Part shown: positions 7,061 to 14,128 of the stretch, in pieces | How the letters are laid out: every line of letters starts with the position of its first letter | How positions within the stretch are numbered: position 1 is the first letter of the stretch | From: Candidatus Altimarinota bacterium | GTDB taxonomy: Bacteria; Patescibacteriota; Gracilibacteria; UBA4473 | Length of the DNA: 29,449 nt | Direction of reading: 5' to 3' | Assembly (NCBI GenBank): GCA_027028725.1 | Contig: JALVIB010000044.1 | Coordinates: 1 to 29,449, forward strand | Notes under the pieces: model-generated | Seen by the model: only the letters and a program-made list of their open reading frames with translations | The model's database searches: none | What the model was told of the DNA's origin: nothing | Program-made: the position numbers and the translations under genes

Positions 7061-7966
7061 ATGAAATACAATATTACCGCTCACAGAAAACTTTGGCTAA
7101 CATTCTCCGGAATTGTGGTCGCCGCATCATTAGCTTTGATTGCCGTTTTCGGCATGAATTTAGGGCTAGATTTCCTCGGAGGAATTCGCTGGACTGTGCA
7201 ATTTGATCAGCCGGTTCAAACGGAAAATCTCGCGGGATTTTTTGATGGACAAAATCTAGAAAAACAAGTTCAAATTCAAAAAGCCGATGAGAATAAATTC
7301 CTAATCACTTTGGAGTCTATGGATGATTCTAAACTAGATCAAATCAAGTCAGATATGACCGAAAAACTAGGAAAATATGAAGAAATTTCTTTCCGCCGGG
7401 TGGATAGCTCGATTGGGGCGCACTTCAAAACAAAAGCGATGTACGCGATATTTTTTGCTTTGATGGGAATCATTATTTTTGTGGCGATTGAGTTCCGCAA
7501 AGTGCCGAAATCTGTTAATCCATGGCGTTTTGGAGCGGTGGCAATTCTGGCTTTGGTCCACGATATTTTGGTGATTATGGCGGTTTTTGTGGTTTTGGGA
7601 AAATTCGTTGATGTTGAGTTGGATTTACAATTTATTACTGCACTTCTCGCGACTTTGGGATTCTCAGTAAACGACACAATCGTGATTTTGGACAGAGTCC
7701 GCGAAAACATTAATACACAAAAATCCCGCGAAACTTTTGAAGATGTTATTGAAAAATCAATTCAACAAACACTTCGCCGATCAATTAATACTTCTTTTTC
7801 AACCTTATTGCCGTTGATTGGATTGTTATTCTTTGGTTCAGAAGCAATTTTCTACTTCATTCTAGCTTTAACTGTAGGAATTTTGGCAGGAACTTATTCC
7901 TCAATTTTCATCGCCGCCCCGGCCTTAGTTGCTTGGAAAAATTTGGCAGACAAAGGGCGAGTGTAG
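7061..7966 (+). CDS. secF: Protein translocase subunit SecF
   Basis: 301 residues, the standard size. An N-terminal membrane helix (about 10-30) leads into GLDFLGG, the SecF form of the family signature. A short extracytoplasmic domain follows, then five membrane helices with ALVHDI, GFSVNDTIVILDRVREN and RSINTSFSTLLPL, all classical SecF motifs. It forms the proton-driven SecDF complex that helps complete protein export. It lies 68 bases after secD and is almost certainly in the same operon. A hairpin followed by T residues at 8028-8050 ends the unit. Motif copies encode NLAGFF and KSRETF. Confidence 0.97.
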   Translation: MKYNITAHRKLWLTFSGIVVAASLALIAVFGMNLGLDFLGGIRWTVQFDQPVQTENLAGFFDGQNLEKQVQIQKADENKFLITLESMDDSKLDQIKSDMTEKLGKYEEISFRRVDSSIGAHFKTKAMYAIFFALMGIIIFVAIEFRKVPKSVNPWRFGAVAILALVHDILVIMAVFVVLGKFVDVELDLQFITALLATLGFSVNDTIVILDRVRENINTQKSRETFEDVIEKSIQQTLRRSINTSFSTLLPLIGLLFFGSEAIFYFILALTVGILAGTYSSIFIAAPALVAWKNLADKGRV

Positions 7967-8027
7967 AAAATCCCGCGAAAAATTACCAGAAGAACGAGAG
8001 AGTTTTAGAGGTCAGAAGAAAATGTAG

Positions 8028-8050
8028 AGGCGATTAATAATCGCCTTTTT
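8028..8050 (+). terminator. Terminator after secDF
   Basis: AGGCGATTA/TAATCGCCT (8028-8046) followed by TTTTTT. It is also the first member of the palindrome cluster that continues to 8167. Confidence 0.65.
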
Positions 8051-8167
8051 TGTAGGCGCGGTCGCGTGACCGCGCTTTCATCTTATAGGCGCGAATTCGA
8101 ATTCGCGTCTTTTACGTAAAGACAAATTGCAATTTGTCTCTACATACAGGCGCGACGGCGCCGTCGC
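8028..8167. repeat. Cluster of five palindromes with different arms
   Basis: Five palindromes follow in series: 8028-8046 (AGGCGATTA arms), 8056-8075 (GCGCGGTC arms), 8090-8107 (CGCGAATTCGAATTCGCG), 8120-8139 (AGACAAATTGCAATTTGTCT) and 8152-8167 (GCGACGGCGCCGTCGC). Most are bordered by TAGGCG, TAGAGGCG or CAGGCG. The arms differ but each remains self-complementary. Related single copies lie at 215-234, 4649-4671, 10912-10931 and 12648-12667. Confidence 0.85.
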
Positions 8168-8205
8168 ACTTTCGTTTGAAATTTTTTCGCGGGATTTTTA
8201 TTTCA

Positions 8206-8266
8206 GAAAAACAAGTCCGGACTTGGTACAAGGTGAAAAGTTTTTAAGTCCGGACTTAAGTTTTTC
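8206..8266. repeat. Paired AAGTCCGGACTT palindrome element, copy 2
   Basis: Palindromes at 8213-8224 and 8246-8257 are enclosed by GAAAAAC and GTTTTTC. This is the same architecture as 3303-3367 with a different loop. Iterated-motif copies flank it on both sides (near 8187 and 8274). Confidence 0.85.
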
Positions 8267-8317
8267 TCCAAAATTTCGCGGGATTTTCCTTGCAAATTCT
8301 GATATTCTGTATTTGAA

Positions 8318-8797
8318 ATGAAAATTCTTGGAATTGATCCCGGTTTTGGTTTATGTGGATTTGCTGTTATAAAGACTTGTGCAAAATCTGAACCGGAACT
8401 ACAAACATTTGGCGTAATTACTACCAAACCGCAGACAAATTTTTCAGAACGGTTAATAGAAATTGCGGATGATTTTCAGCATTTGCTAGAAAAACACCAG
8501 CCGGATATTGTTTCCATTGAAGACTTATTTTTCGCGAAAAATGTGACTACGGGACTACAAGTCGCCCAAGTTCGCGGAATTATTATTTATCTCGCGAAAA
8601 AATTTGGTTGCCAAATAGTTGAACCGAAACCTGTGGAAGTGAAATCCTCTTTTACAGGCAACGGAAAAGCCAGCAAAACAGAAATGAAAAAAATGGCAAA
8701 AATGATGTTTAATTTGGAGCAAAATCCGCGAATCGATGACGCAGCAGATGCCATTGCGGTGGCACTTTTTGCGACACGAGTAACTCATCAAATCTAA
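8318..8797 (+). CDS. ruvC: Crossover junction endodeoxyribonuclease RuvC
   Basis: 159 residues, typical length. The catalytic acids of the RNase H-like fold are in place: Asp7 in GIDPG, Glu68 in SIEDLFF, and Asp140/Asp141 with Asp144 in RIDDAADAIAVAL. KNVTTGLQVAQVRG and VKSSFTGNGKASKTEM are also typical. RuvC cuts Holliday junctions during recombinational repair, working with RuvAB, which is not in this window. It stands alone here between repeat-rich spacers. An extended -10 element (TGA then TATTCT, 8303-8308) ends nine bases before the ATG, so the transcript may be nearly leaderless. No Shine-Dalgarno is present. Confidence 0.97.
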   Translation: MKILGIDPGFGLCGFAVIKTCAKSEPELQTFGVITTKPQTNFSERLIEIADDFQHLLEKHQPDIVSIEDLFFAKNVTTGLQVAQVRGIIIYLAKKFGCQIVEPKPVEVKSSFTGNGKASKTEMKKMAKMMFNLEQNPRIDDAADAIAVALFATRVTHQI

Positions 8798-9000
8798 AAT
8801 CCCGCGAAAAATTATCAAATCCCCCTTTATTTTTTGATCTTATCTTTTGTCCCCCTGCCTTGCGGAGGGAATAAATAAGGAAAAGTTTAAAAATTTCGCG
8901 GGATTTTCAAAAAAGTCCTTAAAAGTGGGAAGCAGTGAGTTAAATTAAAATGAAGTAGATTGCCGCGTCACTCGTTCCTCGCTCCTCGCAATGACGATTC
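8798..9000. other. Repeat-filled spacer between ruvC and hrcA
   Basis: It holds two iterated-motif copies (near 8797 and 8894), a C-rich hairpin near 8850-8870, and at 8951-8996 a fragment of the AGATTGCCGCG...CGCAATGACG repeat, whose full inverted version is at 24175-24309. No gene is visible. Confidence 0.7.
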
Positions 9001-9714
9001 TCACAAAACCATATCCAAAACATTTCGCACCAAAGCCCGATTAAAACTATATTTCATCCGCATTGGTCCCAAAATTCCCAAATATCCGGAAGCTGTTTTC
9101 CCGCGAAATTTTCCAACAATTATCGCACAACTATTTACTTCCTGCATGATATTTTCTTCCCCGATAAAAATTCGGACATCGTTTTCTGCTAATTGCATAT
9201 TATCTAACATCTCGCGAAATCTCTCGCGACCTTCAAAAACTTCCACAATTTGTGCTCCTTTTTCGGGATTTGCCATAAATTCCGGACTACGCAGAACATT
9301 GGAAAGCCCGAGATAAAAAGTTCTATCGTTATCAAGTGTCGCAAAAGCCACATTATTAGAAAGCTGTGCCACAAGTTTCACGGCGTCAAAAAGTGATTCT
9401 TTGGCTTTGGATAATTTATAGCTATCAATATGTTTTTCAAAAATTTCGCGGATTAATTTCTCGTTTTTTTCTTCTTCGGTCATCAGTTGGTTTACAAAAA
9501 ACCGGTATCCCTTTTGTGTAGGGACTTTACCCGCAGAAACATGCGGAGATTTAATCAAGCCAACTTCTTCTAGCGCCGCAAACTCATTCCGCACAGTCGC
9601 CGAAGAGATGTTTAGGTCGCAAGTTTCCAGCAAATGTTTAGAAGATACGGGGGTCGCTGTTTTAATAAAATCCTTTATCAAAGCCGATAAAATAAACAAA
9701 GTTCTTTCTTTCAT
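9001..9714 (-). CDS. hrcA: Heat-inducible transcription repressor HrcA
   Basis: 237 residues from the preferred ATG at 9714. An upstream in-frame ATG at 9798 would add 28 residues unlike the family. The N-terminal winged helix carries SSATVRNEFAALEEVGLIKS and SAGKVPTQKGYRFFVN, the hallmark HrcA segment. The C-terminus ends GILGPMRMKYSFNRALVRNVLD. HrcA represses chaperone genes by binding the CIRCE inverted repeat. I see no CIRCE element or chaperone gene here, so its targets lie elsewhere. A promoter with -35 TTGTCG (9750-9745), a 16-base spacer and TAAAAT (9728-9723) ends eight bases before the preferred start. This supports that start and implies a leaderless mRNA. The gene ends in TGA. Confidence 0.93.
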   Translation of the reverse strand: MKERTLFILSALIKDFIKTATPVSSKHLLETCDLNISSATVRNEFAALEEVGLIKSPHVSAGKVPTQKGYRFFVNQLMTEEEKNEKLIREIFEKHIDSYKLSKAKESLFDAVKLVAQLSNNVAFATLDNDRTFYLGLSNVLRSPEFMANPEKGAQIVEVFEGRERFREMLDNMQLAENDVRIFIGEENIMQEVNSCAIIVGKFRGKTASGYLGILGPMRMKYSFNRALVRNVLDMVL

Positions 9715-9722
9715 CGTGGGCA

Positions 9723-9750
9723 ATTTTAGCAAATTTATCCTGAGCGACAA
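9723..9750 (-). promoter_or_regulatory. Promoter of hrcA, probably leaderless
   Basis: TTGTCG and TAAAAT are separated by 16 bases, and TG lies one base before the -10 box (extended -10). Only eight bases separate the -10 box from the ATG at 9714. Confidence 0.6.
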
Positions 9751-9801
9751 AAATATATTTGAAAATAAGAAGCCGAAGAAATCCCGCGAAATTTTCAAAT
9801 C

Positions 9802-9830
9802 TTGATTTTAGTGATAAATTAAGTTATAAT
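9802..9830 (+). promoter_or_regulatory. Promoter of the 9854 gene
   Basis: TTGATT (9802-9807) and TATAAT (9825-9830) with a 17-base spacer. The same TTGATT-17-TATAAT arrangement drives the gene starting at 27447, whose protein also begins MKNLTK. The leader is about 17 bases, with no Shine-Dalgarno. Confidence 0.75.
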
Positions 9831-9853
9831 GGACAGAATTAATTCACAAAAAA

Positions 9854-10447
9854 ATGAAAAACCTAACCAAATTCGTCTGGCACAACATGGAACACTTTGA
9901 TATAAAAGAGAACTTATCAGATTTTCCGGACATAAAAGGGAATCTAAACACACTAAAACAAAGCGTGGAAACTTCCCCTGAAAAAATTCGCGGGAAATTT
10001 TTAGAATTAGCAAGAACTATACGACTTATTATTTCTGATATAGATAAAGACAATGCTATAAATATATATCATCAAACCAAAACAAAAAGCTTGCCAGAGG
10101 GATTTGTTATTGAGGAAAATAATGATAAAGCAAATGCTGTTTACAACAAGTTTGATAGTTATAGATATATTTATCATGAGGGGAAAGAACCAATTAATTT
10201 ATTGAAAACTGAATATGGAATTATGACATCGTTTTATGAAAATCCGCGAAAAAATGAGAAAGGCGTTGTAATTTTGTTATCTAAAGATCCATTTGGTCCA
10301 TTAAATGAAGAAATGACTGCTATAAAATTGGTTAATAACAAGTTTTATTTGGATAATAAACTAATAACACCAAAAGAAGCCGAAATCTATTTTCCAGAAA
10401 TTGAAAATCGAATTAAAAGATTAAAAGCGGATTTAAATAATGAATAA
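9854..10447 (+). CDS. Hypothetical protein
   Basis: 197 residues preceded by a consensus-like promoter. The composition is hydrophilic and rich in Lys, Asn and Glu, with no signal peptide, no membrane segment and no cysteine. The middle part (about 95-160) has alternating aromatic and charged residues (YRYIYHEGKEP, GIMTSFYENP, GVVILLSKDPFGPLNEEMTAIKL) suggesting a small beta-rich fold. The ends look helical. The first six residues match those of the large wall-associated protein at 27447, but similarity does not extend further. The iterated motif encodes KIRGKF near residue 45. An iterated-motif copy follows the stop immediately. No family is recognised. Confidence 0.75.
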   Translation: MKNLTKFVWHNMEHFDIKENLSDFPDIKGNLNTLKQSVETSPEKIRGKFLELARTIRLIISDIDKDNAINIYHQTKTKSLPEGFVIEENNDKANAVYNKFDSYRYIYHEGKEPINLLKTEYGIMTSFYENPRKNEKGVVILLSKDPFGPLNEEMTAIKLVNNKFYLDNKLITPKEAEIYFPEIENRIKRLKADLNNE

Positions 10448-10466
10448 AATCCCGCGAAATTTTCAA

Positions 10467-10892
10467 TTATTTCTTGTTCCGCACAAAGAAGTTTACCTGA
10501 ATATTTTCTAAATCAAACTTTTGCACGGTTTCCGGAATTGTAATTTCGCCAACTTCGGCAATATCAATATCGGTAATCCGTCCATTATCCAGATTTATCA
10601 AATGATGATGCGGGGTGGTATCAACTTCGTATCGCTTCGTGCCGTCAGGCATTTCTGTTTCGCGGAGAAAGCCGAGATTCTTGAAGTTTTTCAGGTTCTT
10701 ATAGACGGTTGCGAAAGAAATTCGCGGGAAAATTTCGCGAACTTCCGCCCAAATTTTTTTAGCTGTTGGATGGCGCGTTGTTGAAGCGATATAAGTAAAT
10801 ATCTCAATTTTTTGCGGAGTAATTGGGAGCTTTTTTTCGCGGGATTTTGCGATAAAATCATGGATAAGTTGCCGTTGTTCGGATTTTTTCAT
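10467..10892 (-). CDS. Fur/PerR family transcriptional regulator
   Basis: 141 residues. The N-terminal winged helix contains ITPQKIEIFTYIAST and RISFATVYKNLKNFKNLGFLRE, the family recognition helix region. The dimerisation domain begins RYEVDTTPHHHLINLDNGRITDID. The histidine cluster could hold the regulatory metal. The CxxC pairs that bind structural zinc in most Fur and PerR proteins are absent (LDNG replaces the usual CxxCG). It may sense iron, manganese, zinc or peroxide; the sequence does not decide. It stands alone, convergent with the 9854 gene, with a motif copy between them. Two more motif copies lie inside the gene. Confidence 0.9.
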   Translation of the reverse strand: MKKSEQRQLIHDFIAKSREKKLPITPQKIEIFTYIASTTRHPTAKKIWAEVREIFPRISFATVYKNLKNFKNLGFLRETEMPDGTKRYEVDTTPHHHLINLDNGRITDIDIAEVGEITIPETVQKFDLENIQVNFFVRNKK

Positions 10893-10911
10893 GTTTGCTT
10901 TGGTTTAGTAG

Positions 10912-10931
10912 GCGCGGTCACGTGACCGCGC
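10912..10931. repeat. Perfect palindrome GCGCGGTCACGTGACCGCGC
   Basis: Identical to 215-234 and one base different from 8056-8075. It is flanked by GTAG and CTTTCATCTT, the latter also following the 8056 copy. It lies 20 bases upstream of the fur-family start codon, so it could also affect that gene's expression. Confidence 0.85.
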
Positions 10932-11157
10932 TTTCATCTTTTACGAGATGACAAGTTTACGATTGTTTGAAGATTTTTTTAGAAAATTTCGCGGGATTTT
11001 TTAGGAATTATAAATTAGAAATTATAAATGATAAATTTGAGGGTTTAGAGAATTTTTTACGGCTTAATTTCGTTATCTCGTGAACTTTTCATAATTTAAT
11101 CAATAATCATTTTCCATTGATAATTATTATTAATTAGCAAAAAAAGTCAAAAAAGCT

Positions 11158-11186
11158 TTGACAATATGCTATATCGTCAATAAAAT
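11158..11186 (+). promoter_or_regulatory. Promoter of tuf
   Basis: Consensus TTGACA (11158-11163), a 17-base spacer and TAAAAT (11181-11186). An iterated-motif copy (TCCCGCGA at 11187-11194) starts directly after the -10 box and covers the expected transcription start. The spacer upstream (10932-11157) is AT-rich with one motif copy near 10986 and nothing else recognisable. Confidence 0.8.
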
Positions 11187-11217
11187 TCCCGCGAAATATT
11201 TTTTAATCCCTTATAAA

Positions 11218-12405
11218 ATGGCAGATGTATTTCAACGAACAAAACCTCACGTAAATGTGGGAACAATTGGTCACGTTGACCACGGTAAAACAACTTTAAC
11301 AGCAGCAATTACTGTTGTTTTGGCAGAAAAACTTCCTTCTGAAGTAAACAAAAAAGTTGCTTTCGATCAAATCGACAACGCTCCAGAAGAAAAAGCTCGT
11401 GGTATTACTATCGCGACTTCTCACCAAGAGTACGAAACAGAAAAACGACACTACGCTCACGTGGATTGTCCTGGTCACGCCGACTACGTTAAAAACATGA
11501 TTACTGGTGCGGCTCAAATGGATGGTGCTATCCTAGTGGTGGCAGCAACTGATGGTCCTATGCCTCAAACAAAAGAACACATTCTTTTGGCTAAACAAGT
11601 TGGAGTGGACAACATCGTTGTTTTCTTGAACAAATGTGACATGGTTGACGACGCTGAAATGATTGAGCTAGTTGAAATGGAAGTTACTGAAGAACTTGAA
11701 AAACGAGGATTCAAAGATTGTCCAATTATTAAAGGTTCAGCTTTGAAAGCTCTTGAAGATCCAAAAGGAGAATGGGGAGACAAAATTATGGACCTAATGA
11801 ATGCTCTTGACGAAAACATTCCTGAACCAAAACGAGAAACTGATAAAGATTTCTTGATGCCAGTTGAAGATGTTTTCTCAATTAAAGGACGAGGAACTGT
11901 GGCTACTGGACGTATTGAACAAGGTGTTATCAAACCTGGTGACGAAATGGAACTTGTTGGTATCAAAGAAAGCCGAAAAGTTGTGGTTACTGGAGTTGAA
12001 ATGTTCAAAAAAATGCTAGAACAAGGAATGGCTGGTGATAATGTTGGTCTTCTTTTGCGAGGTATTGAACGAGATGAAATTGAACGAGGACAAGTTATTG
12101 CTAAACCTGGATCAATTACTCCACATACTGAATTTGAATCAGAAGTTTATGTTTTGAAAAAAGAAGAAGGAGGACGACACACACCTTTCTTCAAAGGATA
12201 TAAACCACAATTCTTCATCCGAACTACTGATGTTACTGGTGAAATTGAACTACCAGAAGGAGTTGAAATGGTAATGCCTGGTGATAATGCTAAATTCACA
12301 GTTAAACTAATCGTTCCAATTGCTTTGAACGAAGGTACACGATTCGCAATCCGAGAAGGAGGACGAACAGTTGGTGCTGGAGTTGTTACAAAAATTATTA
12401 AATAA
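11218..12405 (+). CDS. tuf: Elongation factor Tu
   Basis: 395 residues from the ATG at 11218, which begins the canonical [16 protein letters not shown]. An upstream in-frame start would fall inside the promoter and is rejected. GTP-binding motifs are GHVDHGKT (G1), the RGITIATSH switch (G2), DCPGH (G3), NKCD (G4) and SALKA (G5). Domains 2 and 3 follow, with [13 protein letters not shown] and the C-terminal [12 protein letters not shown]. It delivers aminoacyl-tRNA to the ribosome. The gene has a strong promoter and a terminator (12471-12505). Codon use is biased: Arg is nearly always CGA and Gly often GGA or GGT, as expected for a highly expressed gene. No iterated-motif copy occurs in the coding part, unlike most long neighbours. 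Confidence 0.99.
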   Translation: MADVFQRTKPHVNVGTIGHVDHGKTTLTAAITVVLAEKLPSEVNKKVAFDQIDNAPEEKARGITIATSHQEYETEKRHYAHVDCPGHADYVKNMITGAAQMDGAILVVAATDGPMPQTKEHILLAKQVGVDNIVVFLNKCDMVDDAEMIELVEMEVTEELEKRGFKDCPIIKGSALKALEDPKGEWGDKIMDLMNALDENIPEPKRETDKDFLMPVEDVFSIKGRGTVATGRIEQGVIKPGDEMELVGIKESRKVVVTGVEMFKKMLEQGMAGDNVGLLLRGIERDEIERGQVIAKPGSITPHTEFESEVYVLKKEEGGRHTPFFKGYKPQFFIRTTDVTGEIELPEGVEMVMPGDNAKFTVKLIVPIALNEGTRFAIREGGRTVGAGVVTKIIK

Positions 12406-12470
12406 ATAACACTGCACGAGTTTACGAGTGCTTAGTGGAATTTATCCTCGCGTAGGCGGGGATTCAGATA

Positions 12471-12505
12471 AAAAAATCCCGCGAAATTTTCGTGGGATTT
12501 TTTTT
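12471..12505 (+). terminator. tuf terminator built from an inverted pair of iterated motifs
   Basis: AAAAAATCCCGCGAA (12471-12485) pairs with TTCGTGGGATTTTTT (12489-12503), with one G-T wobble and a three-base loop, and the T run continues. One arm is an exact motif and the other has a single change (GTGGGA for GCGGGA). This resembles the paired uptake sequences that serve as terminators in Neisseria. Confidence 0.8.
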
Positions 12506-12527
12506 ATTTCAAAAACTAAAAATACAT

Positions 12528-12566
12528 CCCGCCCAAATTCTTATCTGACGATGGTGGGATCTTCGA
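12528..12566. repeat. CCCGCC...GGYGGGATCTTCGAA repeat, copy 1
   Basis: A CCCGCC (12528-12533) and GGTGGG (12553-12558) inverted pair is followed by ATCTTCGAA. Copy 2 is at 20444-20483 with CCCGCC and GGCGGG. Both lie in spacers downstream of genes. Confidence 0.75.
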
Positions 12567-12739
12567 AATATTAAAAAGCCCCCTTTGTATTTTACCTTGC
12601 ATTTTGTCCCCCCTTCTCAAGGGGGAAAATTTCGCGGGATTTTCTAAGGAGCGAAGATATTCGCTCCCTACATTTTGCAAAACAATTTCTCCCTGATAAG
12701 GGGGGTAGGGGGTTTTGTTATTTTTTCGCGGGATTTTAC
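12567..12739. repeat. Mixed spacer repeats before tRNA-Ala
   Basis: It holds two C-run/G-run hairpins (near 12608-12625 and 12690-12715), the palindrome GGAGCGAA/TTCGCTCC (12648-12667) and two iterated-motif copies (12630 and 12726 areas). The last of these is the final motif copy before the motif-free segment. No gene is present. Confidence 0.7.
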
Positions 12740-12767
12740 TTGTGAGAAAGTGATGAATAAATAAAAT
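12740..12767 (+). promoter_or_regulatory. Promoter of tRNA-Ala
   Basis: TTGTGA (12740-12745), a 16-base spacer and TAAAAT (12762-12767), ending 12 bases before the mature tRNA 5' end. Confidence 0.6.
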
Positions 12768-12779
12768 CTTAGCACAAAT

Positions 12780-12856
12780 GGGGCATTAGCTCAGTTGGCT
12801 AGAGCACATGCATGGCATGCATGGGGTCAGCGGTTCGAGTCCGCTATGCTCCACCA
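12780..12856 (+). tRNA. tRNA-Ala (anticodon GGC)
   Basis: A full cloverleaf. Acceptor arm GGGGCAT pairs with ATGCTCC, including the G3-U70 pair that identifies alanine tRNAs. D arm is GCTC/GAGC, and anticodon arm CATGC/GCATG has loop ATGGCAT giving anticodon GGC. T arm is AGCGG/CCGCT with TTCGAGT. The CCA end is encoded. The defence operon begins about 150 bases downstream, so the tRNA could mark an integration hotspot, although no duplicated 3' end was found. Confidence 0.97.
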
Positions 12857-12978
12857 GAAATTGCCTTTTCCTTTTTAATTCAAAAAATGGGGGGCGGGAA
12901 AAAGGAAAAAATGCAAAGGCAAAATTTTGATTTTTGCTGGTTCGCTTCAAAATTTCTTTGAATCGTAAAAGTATGATA

Positions 12979-12994
12979 TACTACTAAAGTAGTA
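12979..12994. promoter_or_regulatory. Operator-like inverted repeat upstream of the XRE gene
   Basis: TACTAC-TAAA-GTAGTA, perfect six-base arms, 19 bases before the regulator's ATG and overlapping a TATACT -10 candidate (12977-12982). A symmetric site here fits an autoregulated controller gene, as in C-protein boxes of restriction-modification systems. Confidence 0.6.
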
Positions 12995-13013
12995 GAAATT
13001 TAATTTTGAAACT

Positions 13014-13211
13014 ATGTCCAACATTTGCAAAAATTTACGAAAAATACGAGAAAAGAAAGGTTTGTCGCAAGAGCGGTTGGCGCGATTGGCGGATGTCGCC
13101 AACAATACCGTAATAAAAATTGAAGCGGGCAAAAACCAAAACCCTACCCTTGATATACTGCAAAAACTTTCCAAAGCGTTGGGAGTAAGTGTTGATGATT
13201 TAATTAAGTAA
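13014..13211 (+). CDS. XRE-family helix-turn-helix regulator, likely C-protein-like controller
   Basis: 65 residues, essentially one HTH domain: NLRKIREKKGLSQERLARLADVANN, then TVIKIEAGKNQNPTLDILQKLSKALGVSVDDLIK. The size and fold match both general XRE repressors and the small controller proteins of type II restriction-modification systems. It is the first of five genes with spacings of 7, 4, 2 and 3 bases. A symmetric operator-like site sits over its promoter. It probably sets expression of the whole operon and its own. The controller role is inferred from context. Confidence 0.9.
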   Translation: MSNICKNLRKIREKKGLSQERLARLADVANNTVIKIEAGKNQNPTLDILQKLSKALGVSVDDLIK

Positions 13212-13218
13212 AAATATT

Positions 13219-14124
13219 ATGGCTTTATTTCAAATAAACAACGGCGATGTAAAAAGGATTCCACCAATTAAAATTGGTTTGGAACGTGATATACAAAAGA
13301 TTTTTGAAGAAAATCTTAATGAAATTTTAAATATTACTTTTTTGGCACACGAATATACAACAAGTTTTGGTGGTAGGATTGATTCTCTTGGTATTGATAA
13401 CAACGGCGCCCCAGTGATCATTGAATACAAAAAAGGACAAAATAACAGCGTTATCAATCAAGGATTATCATATTTGCGCTGGCTCTTGGATCACAAAGCT
13501 GATTTTGAAGTATTAGTGCAAAAAGCAAAGATTGACACTGATATTGATTGGGCCTCACCTCGCGTTATTTGTGTAGCTGAGAGCTACAACAAATTTGATC
13601 TTGATACTGCTGATTTGTTGCCAATGAATATAGAACTTTTAAAATATCGCATTTATGAAAATGGTGTTTTACTCGTTGAGCCTGAAACACAACAAAAAAT
13701 TAGAATTTCAACTTCAAAAGTTTTTGATAAAAAGGAAACAAATTCTCTAAAAGAAAGAAAACAATATACCGTTGAAGATCATTTAAAAAATGTTAGCAAA
13801 AATATCAAAGAAATTTTTGCAATAATGAAAGAAAAAATCATTTCACTTGATGAGACAATTATTGAAGAACCAAAAGCAAAATATATTGCATATAAGTTGG
13901 CAACAAATTTCGTTGATGTTGTTGTCCTGAAAGATTCACTAAAATTATTTTTTAATGTTCCGAGTGGGAAATTAGATGATCCACACAATATTGCTCGCGA
14001 TCTAACGAAACCGAAAAAGATAGGACACTGGGGTAATGGTGATTATGAAGCAAAGTTAGACAAAAAAGAGGATATAGAAAAAATCATGGAACTGATTAAG
14101 CAAAGCTATATTTATAACAAATAA
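13219..14124 (+). CDS. NucS-like nuclease domain / DUF5655 protein
   Basis: 301 residues. The first 170 residues look like a PD-(D/E)xK nuclease fold related to the NucS/DUF91 group: SFGGRIDSLGIDNNGAPVIIEYKKGQN gives the Asp and the Glu-x-Lys expected of the active site. The C-terminal part (about 185-301, with TVEDHLKNVSKN, AKYIAYKLATNFVDVVVLKDSLKLFFNVPSG and IGHWGNGDYEAKL) matches the DUF5655 type, often labelled predicted transport protein. It lies between the regulator and the methyltransferase with no room for a promoter. A nuclease in the defence module is likely; whether it depends on methylation is unknown. No iterated motif and no signal peptide. Confidence 0.8.
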   Translation: MALFQINNGDVKRIPPIKIGLERDIQKIFEENLNEILNITFLAHEYTTSFGGRIDSLGIDNNGAPVIIEYKKGQNNSVINQGLSYLRWLLDHKADFEVLVQKAKIDTDIDWASPRVICVAESYNKFDLDTADLLPMNIELLKYRIYENGVLLVEPETQQKIRISTSKVFDKKETNSLKERKQYTVEDHLKNVSKNIKEIFAIMKEKIISLDETIIEEPKAKYIAYKLATNFVDVVVLKDSLKLFFNVPSGKLDDPHNIARDLTKPKKIGHWGNGDYEAKLDKKEDIEKIMELIKQSYIYNK

Positions 14125-14128
14125 CATT

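Noticed and set aside
8028..8167. CRISPR array
   Set aside because: The units are palindromes with differing sequences, not identical direct repeats with spacers, and no cas gene is present.
8997..9003. UGA read as glycine
   Set aside because: hrcA ends in TGA at a natural family C-terminus and only a repeat follows. Gly is encoded by GGN throughout.
9715..9798. N-terminal extension of HrcA
   Set aside because: The extra 28 residues match no HrcA, span the likely promoter and contain an iterated-motif copy. The ATG at 9714 fits the -10 position.
11158..11217. N-terminal extension of EF-Tu
   Set aside because: It would translate the promoter itself, and the canonical MADVFQR start is at 11218.
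11565..12008. Long minus-strand frame inside tuf, and similar frames inside secF (7339-7710), secD (5660-5974) and purM (27722-28267)
   Set aside because: All are antisense to well-supported genes, have low-complexity Ser/Thr/Pro-rich translations and lack promoters. They result from codon bias.
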